The notes under the pieces: model-generated | Databases searched by the model: none | What the model saw: the letters and a program-made list of their open reading frames with translations, nothing else | Told to the model about the DNA's origin: nothing | Shown here: positions 42,430-51,433 of the stretch, one piece after another | Position numbering within the stretch: position 1 is the first letter of the stretch | Layout: every line of letters begins with the position of its first letter | Source: Tistrella mobilis | GTDB taxonomy: Bacteria > Pseudomonadota > Alphaproteobacteria > Tistrellales > Tistrellaceae | Length of the DNA: 64,000 nucleotides | Assembly (NCBI RefSeq): GCF_041468085.1 | Contig: NZ_CP121017.1 | Coordinates: 971,501-1,035,500 of the forward strand | Reading direction: 5' to 3' | Program-made: the position numbers and the translations under genes

Positions 42430-43715
42430 GCCGTCACCGCGCGCGTCCGAACCATGATCTCTGAATGCAGCGTCCGATGAACCGGGCATTTGTCGGCAAT
42501 CTCCATCAGCTTGGCGCGCTGGTCGTCGTCGAGTGGACCGTCGAGACGGATCTCGCGGTCGATCACGTCGATCTTGCCCTCGCGGGTTTCGCACTCGGCG
42601 CAGTCTCGGGCATGGACCTTGGCATGCGCAAGGGTGACGGTCACACGGGCGAGCGGCCAGCCCTTGCGATCGGCATACATGCGGATGGTCATCGAGGTGC
42701 AGGCACCAAGGCCGGCGAGCAGATAATCGTAAGGGGCAGGCCCACCATCCTGGCCGCCCACCGCCACCGGCTCGTCGGCCAGCTGGATATGGCGGCCGAC
42801 CCGGACGGTGTTGCCGAGTTTGCCCCGGCCGTTCTCTGCCACCACCACCTTGCCTTCCGGCGGTGGCGCGCCGGCCGCGGTGGCGGCATCGACCGCACGT
42901 GCATCGGGCGCGCCGGCCCGGGCGCCGTGGCGATGGCCGGCCTGGTCGTCGCGGGTGTAGCGCGCGGCCCAGGCGGCGATGACGCCTGCGGCATAGGCGG
43001 CATCGGCGGCGCCGTTCAGCAGATGGTCGGCGGTGTCGAGCGACACGAAGCTTTTGGGATGGCGGGCGGCGACGAAGATCCGGGTCGCCTCGTCGATGCC
43101 GACGATCTGATCGAAGGGCGCATGCATCACCAGCAGCGCCTTGTGCAGCCGGCCAAGGCCGCGCAGCACATCGGTCTCGCGCACGCCCTGAACGAAATCG
43201 CGGGTGACGGTGATGGTGCCCGAGCCCAGCGGCAGCACCGCGCGGCCGTCGTCCAGCGCGTCGTCGGCGGCGCGGCCCAGATGGTGCAGGATGTGCTCGG
43301 GGGCGGACGGCGCACCGATGGTGGCGACGGCGCGCACGGCGGCCAGCCGGGGGGAAGCGGCCAGCACCGCGGTGCCGCCCAGGCTGTGGCCGATCAGCAG
43401 CACTGGCGCCGCGTAGTTCCGCTCCAGCCAGCCGGCGGCGAGGATGATGTCTTCGACATCGGCGGCGAAATCAGGCGCCGGCGGCTCGCAGCCCTCGCCG
43501 CTGCCGGTGAAATCGACCCTGAGCACGCCGAAGCCTTCCGCCGCCAGCCCGCGTGCAATCCGGGTGGCCGCGGTGCTGGCGGCAGAGCAGGTGAAGCAAT
43601 GGGCGAAGATCGCCCAGCCGGCGGTGACCGTACCCTCTTCCGGCAGGTCGATCAGAACCGGCAGCGGTCGGCCGTCACGGCCGGCAATCTCGGGGCGGAG
43701 CGGCGGGGAGGTCAT
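42426..43715 (-). CDS. Bifunctional alpha/beta hydrolase-OsmC protein
   Basis: The 429-residue fusion carries an N-terminal alpha/beta hydrolase (1-260; nucleophile in IGHSLGGTAVL, catalytic His in DTADHLLNG) and a C-terminal OsmC-like domain (about 285-425). The latter has the two reactive cysteines in GLGACTSMTIRMYA and DKCPVHRTL. OsmC domains reduce organic hydroperoxides. This fusion is a recurrent family in proteobacteria, probably cleaving an ester or thioester and detoxifying a peroxide. It is coupled to the following hydrolase gene. Confidence 0.9.
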   Translation of the reverse strand: MTSPPLRPEIAGRDGRPLPVLIDLPEEGTVTAGWAIFAHCFTCSAASTAATRIARGLAAEGFGVLRVDFTGSGEGCEPPAPDFAADVEDIILAAGWLERNYAAPVLLIGHSLGGTAVLAASPRLAAVRAVATIGAPSAPEHILHHLGRAADDALDDGRAVLPLGSGTITVTRDFVQGVRETDVLRGLGRLHKALLVMHAPFDQIVGIDEATRIFVAARHPKSFVSLDTADHLLNGAADAAYAAGVIAAWAARYTRDDQAGHRHGARAGAPDARAVDAATAAGAPPPEGKVVVAENGRGKLGNTVRVGRHIQLADEPVAVGGQDGGPAPYDYLLAGLGACTSMTIRMYADRKGWPLARVTVTLAHAKVHARDCAECETREGKIDVIDREIRLDGPLDDDQRAKLMEIADKCPVHRTLHSEIMVRTRAVTA

Positions 43716-43784
43716 GGGCGCGCATCCTTAGGCCAGGTGGACGGGATGCCTGCCATGCTACCGCCCGGTATGGGGGACCGCCAG

Positions 43785-44024
43785 TCATGCGACTTTGGGG
43801 CGCGGCTCGATGCCCTTTTCGCGGCAGAGGCCGAGATAGACGGCCAGCGATCTGCGGCCTTCCTCGATCAGGTCGGGGATATTCGTCGCGTAGAAATCGG
43901 CGCCACCGCTCAGGCCGACGAATGCACCGCGCAGCATCCGGGTCTCGGGATCGAGGGTGACGGTCGCCGTCTCGCCGTCAATCTCAAGACGGTCGCTCAG
44001 GGGGGCGATGCTTCCTCCCGACAT
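43785..44024 (-). CDS. HicB-like antitoxin-family protein (orphan)
   Basis: The 79-residue product matches the N-terminal HicB-like fold: VTLDPETRMLRGAFVGLSGGADFYATNIPDLIEEGRRSLAVYLGLCREKGIEPRP. It lacks a recognisable DNA-binding tail, and no HicA toxin (dsRBD-like, about 60 aa) is next to it. ATG 44024 has a strong GGGAGGAAG ribosome-binding sequence; an upstream ATG at 44075 would add a low-complexity extension. It may be a solitary antitoxin or a domesticated regulator. Confidence 0.65.
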   Translation of the reverse strand: MSGGSIAPLSDRLEIDGETATVTLDPETRMLRGAFVGLSGGADFYATNIPDLIEEGRRSLAVYLGLCREKGIEPRPKVA

Positions 44025-44185
44025 GGTACTTCCTCCCGCCATGGGCGATGATCCGCGGGCGTCAAAGCCTGCCATTCATGCCAAGCTGTGCGTGACAAAA
44101 GGTCAAACAGGTTCAGCCCCCACAAGGGCGGGGACCCGCCGCGCGGGCGGCGGCGATGGCCCCCGCCGGGGTGGGGCGGGTGGGG

Positions 44186-44503
44186 TCAGCGGGCCGGTTC
44201 CGGCGGCGGGGCCGGCTTGCGGTTGCGGGTCACACCGGAATTGGGGTCCGAATGCGAGGGCGGGTCGCTGGCCGGGAAGCTCTCATCCAGGGCTTCGTCG
44301 ATCCGTTCCTCTTCATGCTCTTCGGCTTCCGTCTCCGCATCTTCGGCGGGGTCGTCGTCGATGCGGGCATTGCCGGGCTCGGTCTGGGACGGCGGGTCGC
44401 TGGCGGGGAAGCTTTCCTCAAGCGCCTCGTCCAGGCGCTCGTCGGTATGGGCCCGGGCGGCGGTCTCGTCCGCCTCGTCGGCGGGGGATTTCCGGTTGGT
44501 CAT
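44186..44503 (-). CDS. Small acidic disordered protein with SFPASDPPS repeats
   Basis: The 105-residue product is very rich in Asp, Glu, Pro and Ser. It holds two copies of a ~20-residue unit with pattern D/E-E-R-L/I-D-E-A-L-E/D-E-S-F-P-A-S-D-P-P-S, at about residues 21-39 and 64-82. The same motif is found singly in short proteins of many alphaproteobacteria; its function is not known. No signal peptide or membrane helix is seen, and disorder is likely outside the short helices. The DNA of the two units is also similar, so an internal duplication occurred. Confidence 0.7.
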   Translation of the reverse strand: MTNRKSPADEADETAARAHTDERLDEALEESFPASDPPSQTEPGNARIDDDPAEDAETEAEEHEEERIDEALDESFPASDPPSHSDPNSGVTRNRKPAPPPEPAR

Positions 44504-44585
44504 AGGGTCCTCCTGTTCGGGGGCGCACCTCTCATATGTCGATGCATGCCCCGAGGTACAACCCGCGAGACCCCGATCTGGTGCC

Positions 44586-46118
44586 CTACTGAAATGCGGT
44601 TTCGGTGAAGCTGCGCAGCTTGCGGGAATGCAGGCGTTCGCGTGGCATCGCGCGGAGCGCCTCCATGGCCCGGATGCCGATTTCCAGATGCTGGGCGACC
44701 TGGCGTTTGTAGAAATCGGTGGCCATGCCGGGCAGCTTCAGCTCGCCATGGAGCGGCTTGTCCGAAACGCAGAGCAGGGTGCCGTAGGGTACGCGGAAGC
44801 GGAAGCCGTTGGCGGCGATGGTGGCCGATTCCATGTCGAGCGCGATGGCGCGCGATTGCGAGAAGCGCTGGACCAGGGCGCTCTGGTTCCAGAGTTCCCA
44901 GTTGCGGTTGTCGATCGAGGCGACGGTGCCGGTGCGCATCACCTGTTTCAGATCATAGCCGTCGAGGCCGGTGACATCGGCCACGGCATGTTCCAGCGCC
45001 ACCTGAATCTCGGCCAGCGGCGGGATCGGCACCCAGACCGGCAGGTCGTGGTCCAGAACATGATCGTCGCGGACATAGCCATGGGCGAGCACGTAATCGC
45101 CCAGCCGCTGGCTGTTGCGGAGGCCGGCGCAATGGCCCAGCATCAGCCAGGCATGGGGGCGCAGCACCGCCACATGGTCGGTGATGGTTTTGGCGTTGGA
45201 AGGGCCGACGCCGATATTGACCAGGGTGATGCCGGACTGGTCGGGCCGGGTGAGGTGATAGGCCGGCATCTGCGGCAGCTTGCCGTCGGGCAGGGCGAGG
45301 CCGCGGCCGGTTTCGCCCGCACGGGTGACGAGATTGCCCGGGGCCACGAAGCTTTCATAACCGCTGCGGGCATCGGCGAGCAGGCCCGACGCCATGCGGC
45401 AGAATTCGTCGACATAGAACTGGTAGTTGGTGAAGACGATGAAATTCTGGAAATGCTCCGCCGCGGTGGCGGAATAGTGCTGCAGGCGGTGCAGCGAATA
45501 GTCGACCCGGGGGGCCGTGAACGGGGCGAGCGGCATCACCCCGTCCGCCGCCTCGTAGGTGCCGTTGGCGATGGCGTCGTCCATCAGCTTCAGATCCGGC
45601 AGGTCGAAGATGTCGGCCAGCGGCCGGTCGATGCGCAGCGCCGCGGCGCCCTCGACATATGTGCCGTCCCAGAAGGCGAAATGCAGCGGAATGGGCACGG
45701 CCGAATCGCCGATCAGCACCGGCACGTCGTGATTGCGGATCAGCAGCGAGATCTGTTCGGTGAGATAGCGCCGGAACAGGTCGGGGCGGGTGATGGTGGT
45801 GGCATGCACCCCCGGCCCCGAGACGAAGCCATAGGAGAGCCGGCTGTCGACCCTGGTATGGCTGTCGGTGACCAGGCGGATCTGGGGGTAGAAGGCGCGC
45901 ACCCGTACCTCGCCCAGGCTGCCGTCGAGCAGCCGGGCGAAGGCCTCGCGCAGCCAGCGGGTGTTACGTTCGAACAGCTCGACCAGCCGGTCCACCGCCG
46001 CCACGGGGTCGCGGAAGGGCTGGAGCGGCGCGGCCGGTGCCTGCTCCAGCGGGCGGCTGCCGGTCGCCCGGCCGGTGGTCTCGGGGTAGGGCACGGGGCT
46101 CGTCTCCGTTCTCGCCAT
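44586..46118 (-). CDS. amn: AMP nucleosidase
   Basis: The 510-residue cytoplasmic enzyme hydrolyses AMP to adenine and ribose 5-phosphate. An N-terminal Amn-specific domain (1-190) is followed by a PNP/UDP-phosphorylase-type catalytic domain (about 260-500) with TLVNIGVGPSNAKTITDHVAVLRPHAWLMLGHCAGLRNSQRLGDYVLA and the DMESATIAANGFRFRVPYGTLLCVSD segment (Glu-Ser base/ribose contacts). Slightly longer than E. coli Amn (484). It lies 91 bases downstream of the BMP-type importer and probably ends that transcription unit, linking import to purine-ring release. Confidence 0.92.
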   Translation of the reverse strand: MARTETSPVPYPETTGRATGSRPLEQAPAAPLQPFRDPVAAVDRLVELFERNTRWLREAFARLLDGSLGEVRVRAFYPQIRLVTDSHTRVDSRLSYGFVSGPGVHATTITRPDLFRRYLTEQISLLIRNHDVPVLIGDSAVPIPLHFAFWDGTYVEGAAALRIDRPLADIFDLPDLKLMDDAIANGTYEAADGVMPLAPFTAPRVDYSLHRLQHYSATAAEHFQNFIVFTNYQFYVDEFCRMASGLLADARSGYESFVAPGNLVTRAGETGRGLALPDGKLPQMPAYHLTRPDQSGITLVNIGVGPSNAKTITDHVAVLRPHAWLMLGHCAGLRNSQRLGDYVLAHGYVRDDHVLDHDLPVWVPIPPLAEIQVALEHAVADVTGLDGYDLKQVMRTGTVASIDNRNWELWNQSALVQRFSQSRAIALDMESATIAANGFRFRVPYGTLLCVSDKPLHGELKLPGMATDFYKRQVAQHLEIGIRAMEALRAMPRERLHSRKLRSFTETAFQ

Positions 46119-46209
46119 ATGATCAGGCAAGATCGGGTGCGGCGGCGCCGGTATCAAGGGAAGAGCCTGTGACGGCGCCGGCCGCCCGGCCTCAATACCG
46201 GCCCTTGCG

Positions 46210-47142
46210 TCAATGTCTGTCCTCGCGCGAATAGGGGCGGCCCAGGGCGGCCGGCCCCATGGCGCCGTCGCGGCGCAGGATGGCGGTGGCAACCAGCACC
46301 ACCAGGGCGGCGAGATAGGGGGCCATGAACAGGATGAAGGTGGGCACCGCCACACCGGCGGCCTGCAGCCGGGGCACCAGCGCATCGACCGCACCGAAGA
46401 GCAGCGCGCCGCCGATCGCCGCGACCGGGTTCCAGCGCGCCAGGATGACCACGGCGATCGCGATCCAGCCGCGGCCGTTGGTCATGCCCTCGATCCACAT
46501 CCGGCTGCCGGCCAGCGCCAGATAGCCGCCGGCCAGGCCCGAAAGCGCACCGCCGGCCAGCACTGCGCCCATCCGGGTGGCGGTGACCGGCACACCCGCC
46601 GCATCGGCGGCATCCGGCGCCTCGCCCACCGCCCGCAGCTTCAGCCCGCCATCGGTGCGGGCGAGATACCACCAGACCAGGGCGGCCAGCGGCAGGCAGG
46701 CATAGAGCAGGGCATCCTGGGCGAAGAGAACCGGGCCGATGCCGGGCAGATGGGCGAGGCCATGATCTTCCAGCCGCGGGAAGCCGGGCACGCCCTTCTG
46801 GGCATAGTCGCGGCCCAGAAGCCCGGTGATGCCCGCGCCCAGCGCCGCGAGGGTGAGGCCGGTCACCACCTGGTCGGCCTTGAAGATCAGGCAGGCGACG
46901 CCGAAGACCAGGGCGAGGCCGGCCCCGGCCAGGATCGCGGCGGCGGCCCCGGCGACCGGGCTGCCGGTGGCGAGCGAGGCGACGGCACCGGCAAGTGCGC
47001 CGCACATCATCATGCCCTCGGTGCCGAGATTGAGCACGCCCGCCCGGCCGGCGAGAATGGTGCCGAGCGCCGCCAGCAGCAACGGCATGGTCATCGGCAG
47101 CGCCGCCGACGCCCAGTTGATCAGGAAGATGCCGTCGGTCAT
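46210..47142 (-). CDS. ABC permease of a BMP-type nucleoside importer (NupQ-like)
   Basis: The 310-residue permease has about 8-9 membrane helices and the family signature GRAGVLNLGTEGMMMCGALAG near residue 35 and AVGEAPDAADAAGVPV (EAA-like loop) near residue 185. It pairs with the upstream permease; their genes overlap by four bases (47139-47142). Together with the two-domain ATPase and the BmpA-type binding protein it forms a purine-nucleoside-type importer. Confidence 0.92.
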   Translation of the reverse strand: MTDGIFLINWASAALPMTMPLLLAALGTILAGRAGVLNLGTEGMMMCGALAGAVASLATGSPVAGAAAAILAGAGLALVFGVACLIFKADQVVTGLTLAALGAGITGLLGRDYAQKGVPGFPRLEDHGLAHLPGIGPVLFAQDALLYACLPLAALVWWYLARTDGGLKLRAVGEAPDAADAAGVPVTATRMGAVLAGGALSGLAGGYLALAGSRMWIEGMTNGRGWIAIAVVILARWNPVAAIGGALLFGAVDALVPRLQAAGVAVPTFILFMAPYLAALVVLVATAILRRDGAMGPAALGRPYSREDRH

Positions 47143-48269
47143 GGCCGGTCCCCTCTTCCGGAATGCGGGCCGACGCGGTGCAGGCGGATGCCATAGCGGG
47201 CGAGCATGTCGGCCGAGACCACCGAGACCAGGATCACGCCCTGGATCAGCAGCACCACCGCCCGCGGCAGCTGGTAGAAGACCTGGGCGGTATCACCCGC
47301 GACATAGAGACCGGCGGTCAGGATCGCCACGATCACCACCGGGATGACGCCGAAGCGGGCGAGGAAGGCGATCACGATGGCCGAGAAGCCGGTGCCGGTG
47401 GCGAGCGCCTGGGTCAGGCGGTATTCCTGGCCGGCGGCGATCATGAAGCCGCCGAGGCCGGCAAGCGCGCCCGAGAGCAGCACGGCGCCTGCGATCACGC
47501 CCGCGACCGGCAGGCCGCAGGCGAAGGCGACCCGGGCATCGGCCCCGACCGCGGCCACCCAGGCGCCGATGCGCGAGCGTTCCGCCACCAGCCAGAGCAG
47601 GGCGGCGAGGACCAGCGCCACGATCAGCCCGACATGAACCTTGCCCCAGCCCAGCCCGGCCAGACGCTCCACGCCCGGCTCGAAGCTTTCGGAATAGGGG
47701 AAGCTGGAGGCGGGATCCTTCCAGACCCCGAAGACCAGATGCTGGACGAAGAGGGCGGCGACATAGTTCAGCAGCAGGGTGGTGATGATCTCGTTGACGC
47801 CGAGGCGGCGCTTCAGGATCAGCGGCGGCAGGGCCATCAGCGCCCCGCCGGCCATGGCGGCCAGGGCCATCAATATCAGCCGCGCACCGGGGCTGCCGAT
47901 ATCGGCGACGGCGACCCAGGTTGCGCAGACGGCGCCCATCCAGGCCTGGCCCTCGATGCCGATGTTCCAGAAGCCGATGCGCAGCGCCGCGGCGGCGGCA
48001 AGCCCGACCACGATCAGCGGCGTGGCCGCGACCAGGGTCAGCGCCAGACCTTCGCTGCTGAAGAAGGTGTAGATCACGAATTCGTTCAGCACGTCGCGCG
48101 GCGGCACGCCGGCGGCGGCGAGCATGGCGACGGTGGCGCCGAGCCCGACCCCCAGCCCGACGGCGAGGGCGAGCAGGGTGTGACGGGGCCGGACATCGCG
48201 GCGCGGTGTGGCGATCAGCCGGACGGGCAGGCGCGGCCGGCGGCCGGCGGGAACGGTCAGGTCAGCCAT
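47139..48269 (-). CDS. ABC permease of a BMP-type nucleoside importer (NupP-like)
   Basis: The 376-residue permease has a basic N-terminus, about ten membrane helices and the motifs RIGFWNIGIEGQAWMGAVCA (about residue 95) and GVNEIITTLLLNYVA (about 157), typical of NupP/YufP proteins. It overlaps the ATPase gene by eight bases and the second permease by four, showing tight translational coupling within the operon. Confidence 0.92.
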   Translation of the reverse strand: MADLTVPAGRRPRLPVRLIATPRRDVRPRHTLLALAVGLGVGLGATVAMLAAAGVPPRDVLNEFVIYTFFSSEGLALTLVAATPLIVVGLAAAAALRIGFWNIGIEGQAWMGAVCATWVAVADIGSPGARLILMALAAMAGGALMALPPLILKRRLGVNEIITTLLLNYVAALFVQHLVFGVWKDPASSFPYSESFEPGVERLAGLGWGKVHVGLIVALVLAALLWLVAERSRIGAWVAAVGADARVAFACGLPVAGVIAGAVLLSGALAGLGGFMIAAGQEYRLTQALATGTGFSAIVIAFLARFGVIPVVIVAILTAGLYVAGDTAQVFYQLPRAVVLLIQGVILVSVVSADMLARYGIRLHRVGPHSGRGDRP

Positions 48270-49833
48270 GGGCCGTGCCTCCTTGATCGCCGACCATCAG
48301 GGCGCCGATGGCGGTGCGATCGGCCGCGCCCGGCAGCTCTCCCACGATGCGGCCACGGTTGATCACCCCGATCCGGTCGGCCAGCGCCAGGATCTCGTCC
48401 AGATCGTCGCTGATCAGCAGCACGGCGGCGCCGGCATCGCGGGCGCGGACCAGGCTGGCCCGCACCGCCTGGGCGGCGCGAACGTCGAGCCCGCGGGTGG
48501 GCGAATGGGCCAGCACCACCGCGGTTGCCGGATCACCCAGTTCGCGGGCCAGGACCAGCTTCTGGGCATTGCCGCCCGACAGCAGCCGCGCCGTGGTCCA
48601 GGGGGTGGCGCCGGCGACGCCGTGGACCGCGATCAGCTTGCGGGCACGATCGGCCAGGGCCTTGCGGTCGAGCAGGAAGCGGCCGCGGCGAAGCCCGGTG
48701 AGGGCGAGGTTGAGCGCCACCGGCAGATCGGCGGCAAGTGCCGCGGCGAAACGGTCGGCCGGCACGATGCGCAGCCCCGCCTGCCGGCGTGCGGCCGGGT
48801 GCTGGCGGTCGAAGGCATGGCCGTCGATCACCACCTGGCCGGCATCGGCGCGGCGCAGCCCGGCGATCATTTCGGCCAGTTCGGTCTGGCCATTGCCGCC
48901 GACGCCGGCAAGGCCGTAGATCTCACCGCCATGCACGGCCAGCTGCACGCCATGCAGCATGGGCGCGCCGTCATCGCGCCGGCCGGCGAGGTCGTTGACA
49001 TAGAGCCGGACCTGGCCCGGCCGCGCCGGCGCGGGCGCGATGGCCGGCCCCGGCTCCCCCACCATCAGCCGGGCAAGTTCGGCAGGCCCCAGGCCGTCGG
49101 CGGGCAGGTCGGCGGCGACCGTTTCGCCCGCGCGCATCACCGTCACCCGGTCGGCGACGGCGGCGATTTCATGCAGCTTGTGGCTGATCAGCACGATCGC
49201 CCGGCCCTCGTCGGCCAGGCGGCGGAGCGTGGCGAGCAGGGAGGCCGCCTCGACATCGGCCAGAACCGCGGTCGGCTCGTCCAGGATCAGGATCCGGGCG
49301 CGGGTGATCAGCGCCTTGACGATCTCCACCCGCTGCATCTCGGCGACCGAGAGATCGGCGACGCGGGCCTCGGGATCGAGGTCGAGCCCGGCCTCCGCCC
49401 CCGCCTCCGCGATCCGGCGGGCGATCTCGGCCCGCGAGAGGCCGGCGAGCGCCTTCGCGCAGGCGAGGCGCAGGTTTTCGGCCACCGTGAACGGCTTCAC
49501 CAGCTTGAAATGCTGGTGGACCATGGCGATGCCGAGACCGGCGGCGATGTCGGGGTCGAAGCCCGGCACCGGTACGCCCGCCACCGCCACCCGGCCCCGG
49601 TCGGGGGCGTAGAGCCCCGTCGCCACGGTCATCAGCGTCGATTTGCCGGCCCCGTTCTCCCCCAGCAGGGCGTGGATCTGGCCGAAACGGGCGATGAAGC
49701 CGGCGGCCTTCAGCGCCGGCTTGCCGTCGAAGGCCTTGTCGATACCGGCGAGCGACAGCGCCTCTGCCCCCACCGCAGGCGCGGCGGGAGCGGGTGAGAC
49801 GGTCGATCGCGCGCGGGGCGGGGCGGCGGTCAT
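48262..49833 (-). CDS. Two-domain ABC ATPase of a BMP-type importer (NupO-like)
   Basis: The 523-residue protein has two ABC cassettes. The first has Walker A GENGAGKSTLM (about residue 57) and Walker B ILILDEPTAVL, with a signature-like LSVAEMQRVEIVKALI. The second has a degenerate Walker A (GVGGNGQTELAEMIAG), as usual for this sugar/nucleoside-import family, and the signature LSGGNAQKLVLARELG. It energises the NupPQ-like permeases. The start overlaps the BmpA-type gene as ATGA. Confidence 0.93.
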   Translation of the reverse strand: MTAAPPRARSTVSPAPAAPAVGAEALSLAGIDKAFDGKPALKAAGFIARFGQIHALLGENGAGKSTLMTVATGLYAPDRGRVAVAGVPVPGFDPDIAAGLGIAMVHQHFKLVKPFTVAENLRLACAKALAGLSRAEIARRIAEAGAEAGLDLDPEARVADLSVAEMQRVEIVKALITRARILILDEPTAVLADVEAASLLATLRRLADEGRAIVLISHKLHEIAAVADRVTVMRAGETVAADLPADGLGPAELARLMVGEPGPAIAPAPARPGQVRLYVNDLAGRRDDGAPMLHGVQLAVHGGEIYGLAGVGGNGQTELAEMIAGLRRADAGQVVIDGHAFDRQHPAARRQAGLRIVPADRFAAALAADLPVALNLALTGLRRGRFLLDRKALADRARKLIAVHGVAGATPWTTARLLSGGNAQKLVLARELGDPATAVVLAHSPTRGLDVRAAQAVRASLVRARDAGAAVLLISDDLDEILALADRIGVINRGRIVGELPGAADRTAIGALMVGDQGGTAHG

Positions 49834-50924
49834 TTCGGCAGCGTGCCGGAGGTGCCCTCGACCAGGAAATCCATGCCGAAGAGCTGGGCGGTATCGAGGG
49901 TGGCGCCGTCTGCGACCACGACCTTGCCGGTCTGGTCCTTGATCGGCCCCTTCCAGATGTCGAGCCTGCCCTCGGCGATGGCGGTTTTGGTCTCCAGAAT
50001 CTTCGCCTTCTGGTCGTCGGTCAGCGCCGTGCCGGTGAAGGCGGAGATGCCGACCAGGCCGGTTTCCAGCCCCTCGAAATAGGTGCCGCCCTCGAAGGTG
50101 CCGGCGATCGCCTTTTTGATCTGCGGCACCACGAAAGCGCCCCAGTTCCAGGTGGCGGCCATGATATGGGCATTGGGGGCCGAGGACGACATGTCGGCGT
50201 TGTAGCCGATCGACTTCACACCGGCGCGTTCGGCCGCGATCTGCGGTCCGGGGGTGTCCTGGTGCTGCCCGATGACGTCGGCGCCCTGTTCGATCAGCGC
50301 CTTGGCGGCGGCCTCTTCCCGCACCGGATCATACCAGGTGTTGGTGAAGGAGACGGCGACCTCGGCCGCCGGGTTGACCGAGCGCGCGCCCAGCGCGAAG
50401 GCATTGGCGTTCCACAGCACCAGGCCCAGCGGATAGGCGGCGACGAAGCCCAGCTTGTTGGATTTCGTGGCATAGCCCGCCGCCATGCCGGCCAGATAGA
50501 GCGATTCGTAGGACTTGCCGTAATAGGAGGCGAGGTTGGGTGCCGAGGTGTAGCCGGCGGCGTTCATGAACACCACCTCGGGATGGCGCGTGGCGGCTTC
50601 CTTGAAGGCATCCGAATAGCCGAAGGCGGTGCCGACGATGATGTTGAAACCGCGCCCGACATAGCGGTCGATCACCTGCGACACCCGCTCGGTGACCTCG
50701 GGAATGCTCTCGGTATAGGCGGTCTGGACGCCGAGTTCCTTTTCGACCGCCTTGCGCGACTGGTCGTGGGCCCAGGTCCAGCCCAGATCGCCGACCGGGG
50801 CGATATAGATGAAGGCGACCTTGGGGTCCCCCTTGATGCCCATCGCCGCATCGGCCGGCGCCGGCACCGCCGACATCAGGCCGAGCGCCATCATCGCCGC
50901 CGTCAGGGCTGCGCGTATCCGCAT
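49830..50924 (-). CDS. BMP-family substrate-binding lipoprotein-like protein (BmpA/PnrA)
   Basis: The 364-residue periplasmic binding protein has a Sec signal (residues 1-26, cleavage near ADAAMG) and the BMP fold: VAFIYIAPVGDLGWTWAHDQSRKAVEKEL, IIVGTAFGYSDAFKEAATRHPEVVFMNAAG and GADVIGQHQDTPGPQIAAERAGVKSIGYNAD. BMP proteins such as PnrA bind purine nucleosides. No lipobox Cys is seen, so it is soluble. ATG 50924 begins the signal peptide. It is the first transporter gene of the unit and follows the VOC gene by 73 bases. Confidence 0.91.
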   Translation of the reverse strand: MRIRAALTAAMMALGLMSAVPAPADAAMGIKGDPKVAFIYIAPVGDLGWTWAHDQSRKAVEKELGVQTAYTESIPEVTERVSQVIDRYVGRGFNIIVGTAFGYSDAFKEAATRHPEVVFMNAAGYTSAPNLASYYGKSYESLYLAGMAAGYATKSNKLGFVAAYPLGLVLWNANAFALGARSVNPAAEVAVSFTNTWYDPVREEAAAKALIEQGADVIGQHQDTPGPQIAAERAGVKSIGYNADMSSSAPNAHIMAATWNWGAFVVPQIKKAIAGTFEGGTYFEGLETGLVGISAFTGTALTDDQKAKILETKTAIAEGRLDIWKGPIKDQTGKVVVADGATLDTAQLFGMDFLVEGTSGTLPK

Positions 50925-50997
50925 GTGTCCGGATCCTCGGAAAGATCGTGGAAGAGGAGAAGATCGTAGAAGAGGGGGGATGAGAGAGGGCGGCCGG

Positions 50998-51387
50998 TCA
51001 GTCGAGCATCTTGTTGATCCGGAAGACATTGCCCTCGGGATCGAGCAGCACCGCCTGGTACCAGTCGTAATAGGTGCGATAGGGCGCCTTGATCAGCGTG
51101 GCACCCTTCTCCACCGCCTTCGGCACCATGGCGTCGACCTCGTCCACCGTGTCGACATCGATGTTGAGCAGGAATTTAACGCCCCTGGTGTCGGCGAAAT
51201 CCTGCAGTTTCAGCAGCTCGTAGGCGTCGAGCGCGTTGAAGCCGATCGCGGTGCCGCCGGCATCGATCCCCCGGAAGATCGGCGAGCGGATCGCCTCGAT
51301 TTCGGGGAAGCCGAAGACCTCGGAATAGAAGCCCGACAACGCGACCACGTCGCGGGCGAAGACGTTCACATAGCTCAGATGCGCCAT
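50998..51387 (-). CDS. VOC (glyoxalase/dioxygenase fold) protein
   Basis: The 129-residue protein is a single VOC module pair (LSYVNVFARDVVALSGFYSEVFGFPE; YQAVLLDPEGNVFRIN). ATG 51387 gives the conserved start MAHLSYV. Of the usual VOC metal ligands only the N-terminal region and a Glu near the C-terminus (DPEGN) are evident, so its metal binding and activity are uncertain. It lies 46 bases behind the 2OG-oxygenase gene in the same operon and may process that enzyme's product or bind the ligand. Confidence 0.8.
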   Translation of the reverse strand: MAHLSYVNVFARDVVALSGFYSEVFGFPEIEAIRSPIFRGIDAGGTAIGFNALDAYELLKLQDFADTRGVKFLLNIDVDTVDEVDAMVPKAVEKGATLIKAPYRTYYDWYQAVLLDPEGNVFRINKMLD

Positions 51388-51433
51388 CGGGCGTCGCTCC
51401 GACTCGGGGTGGATGCGCAAGGGGCGCCGCCGC

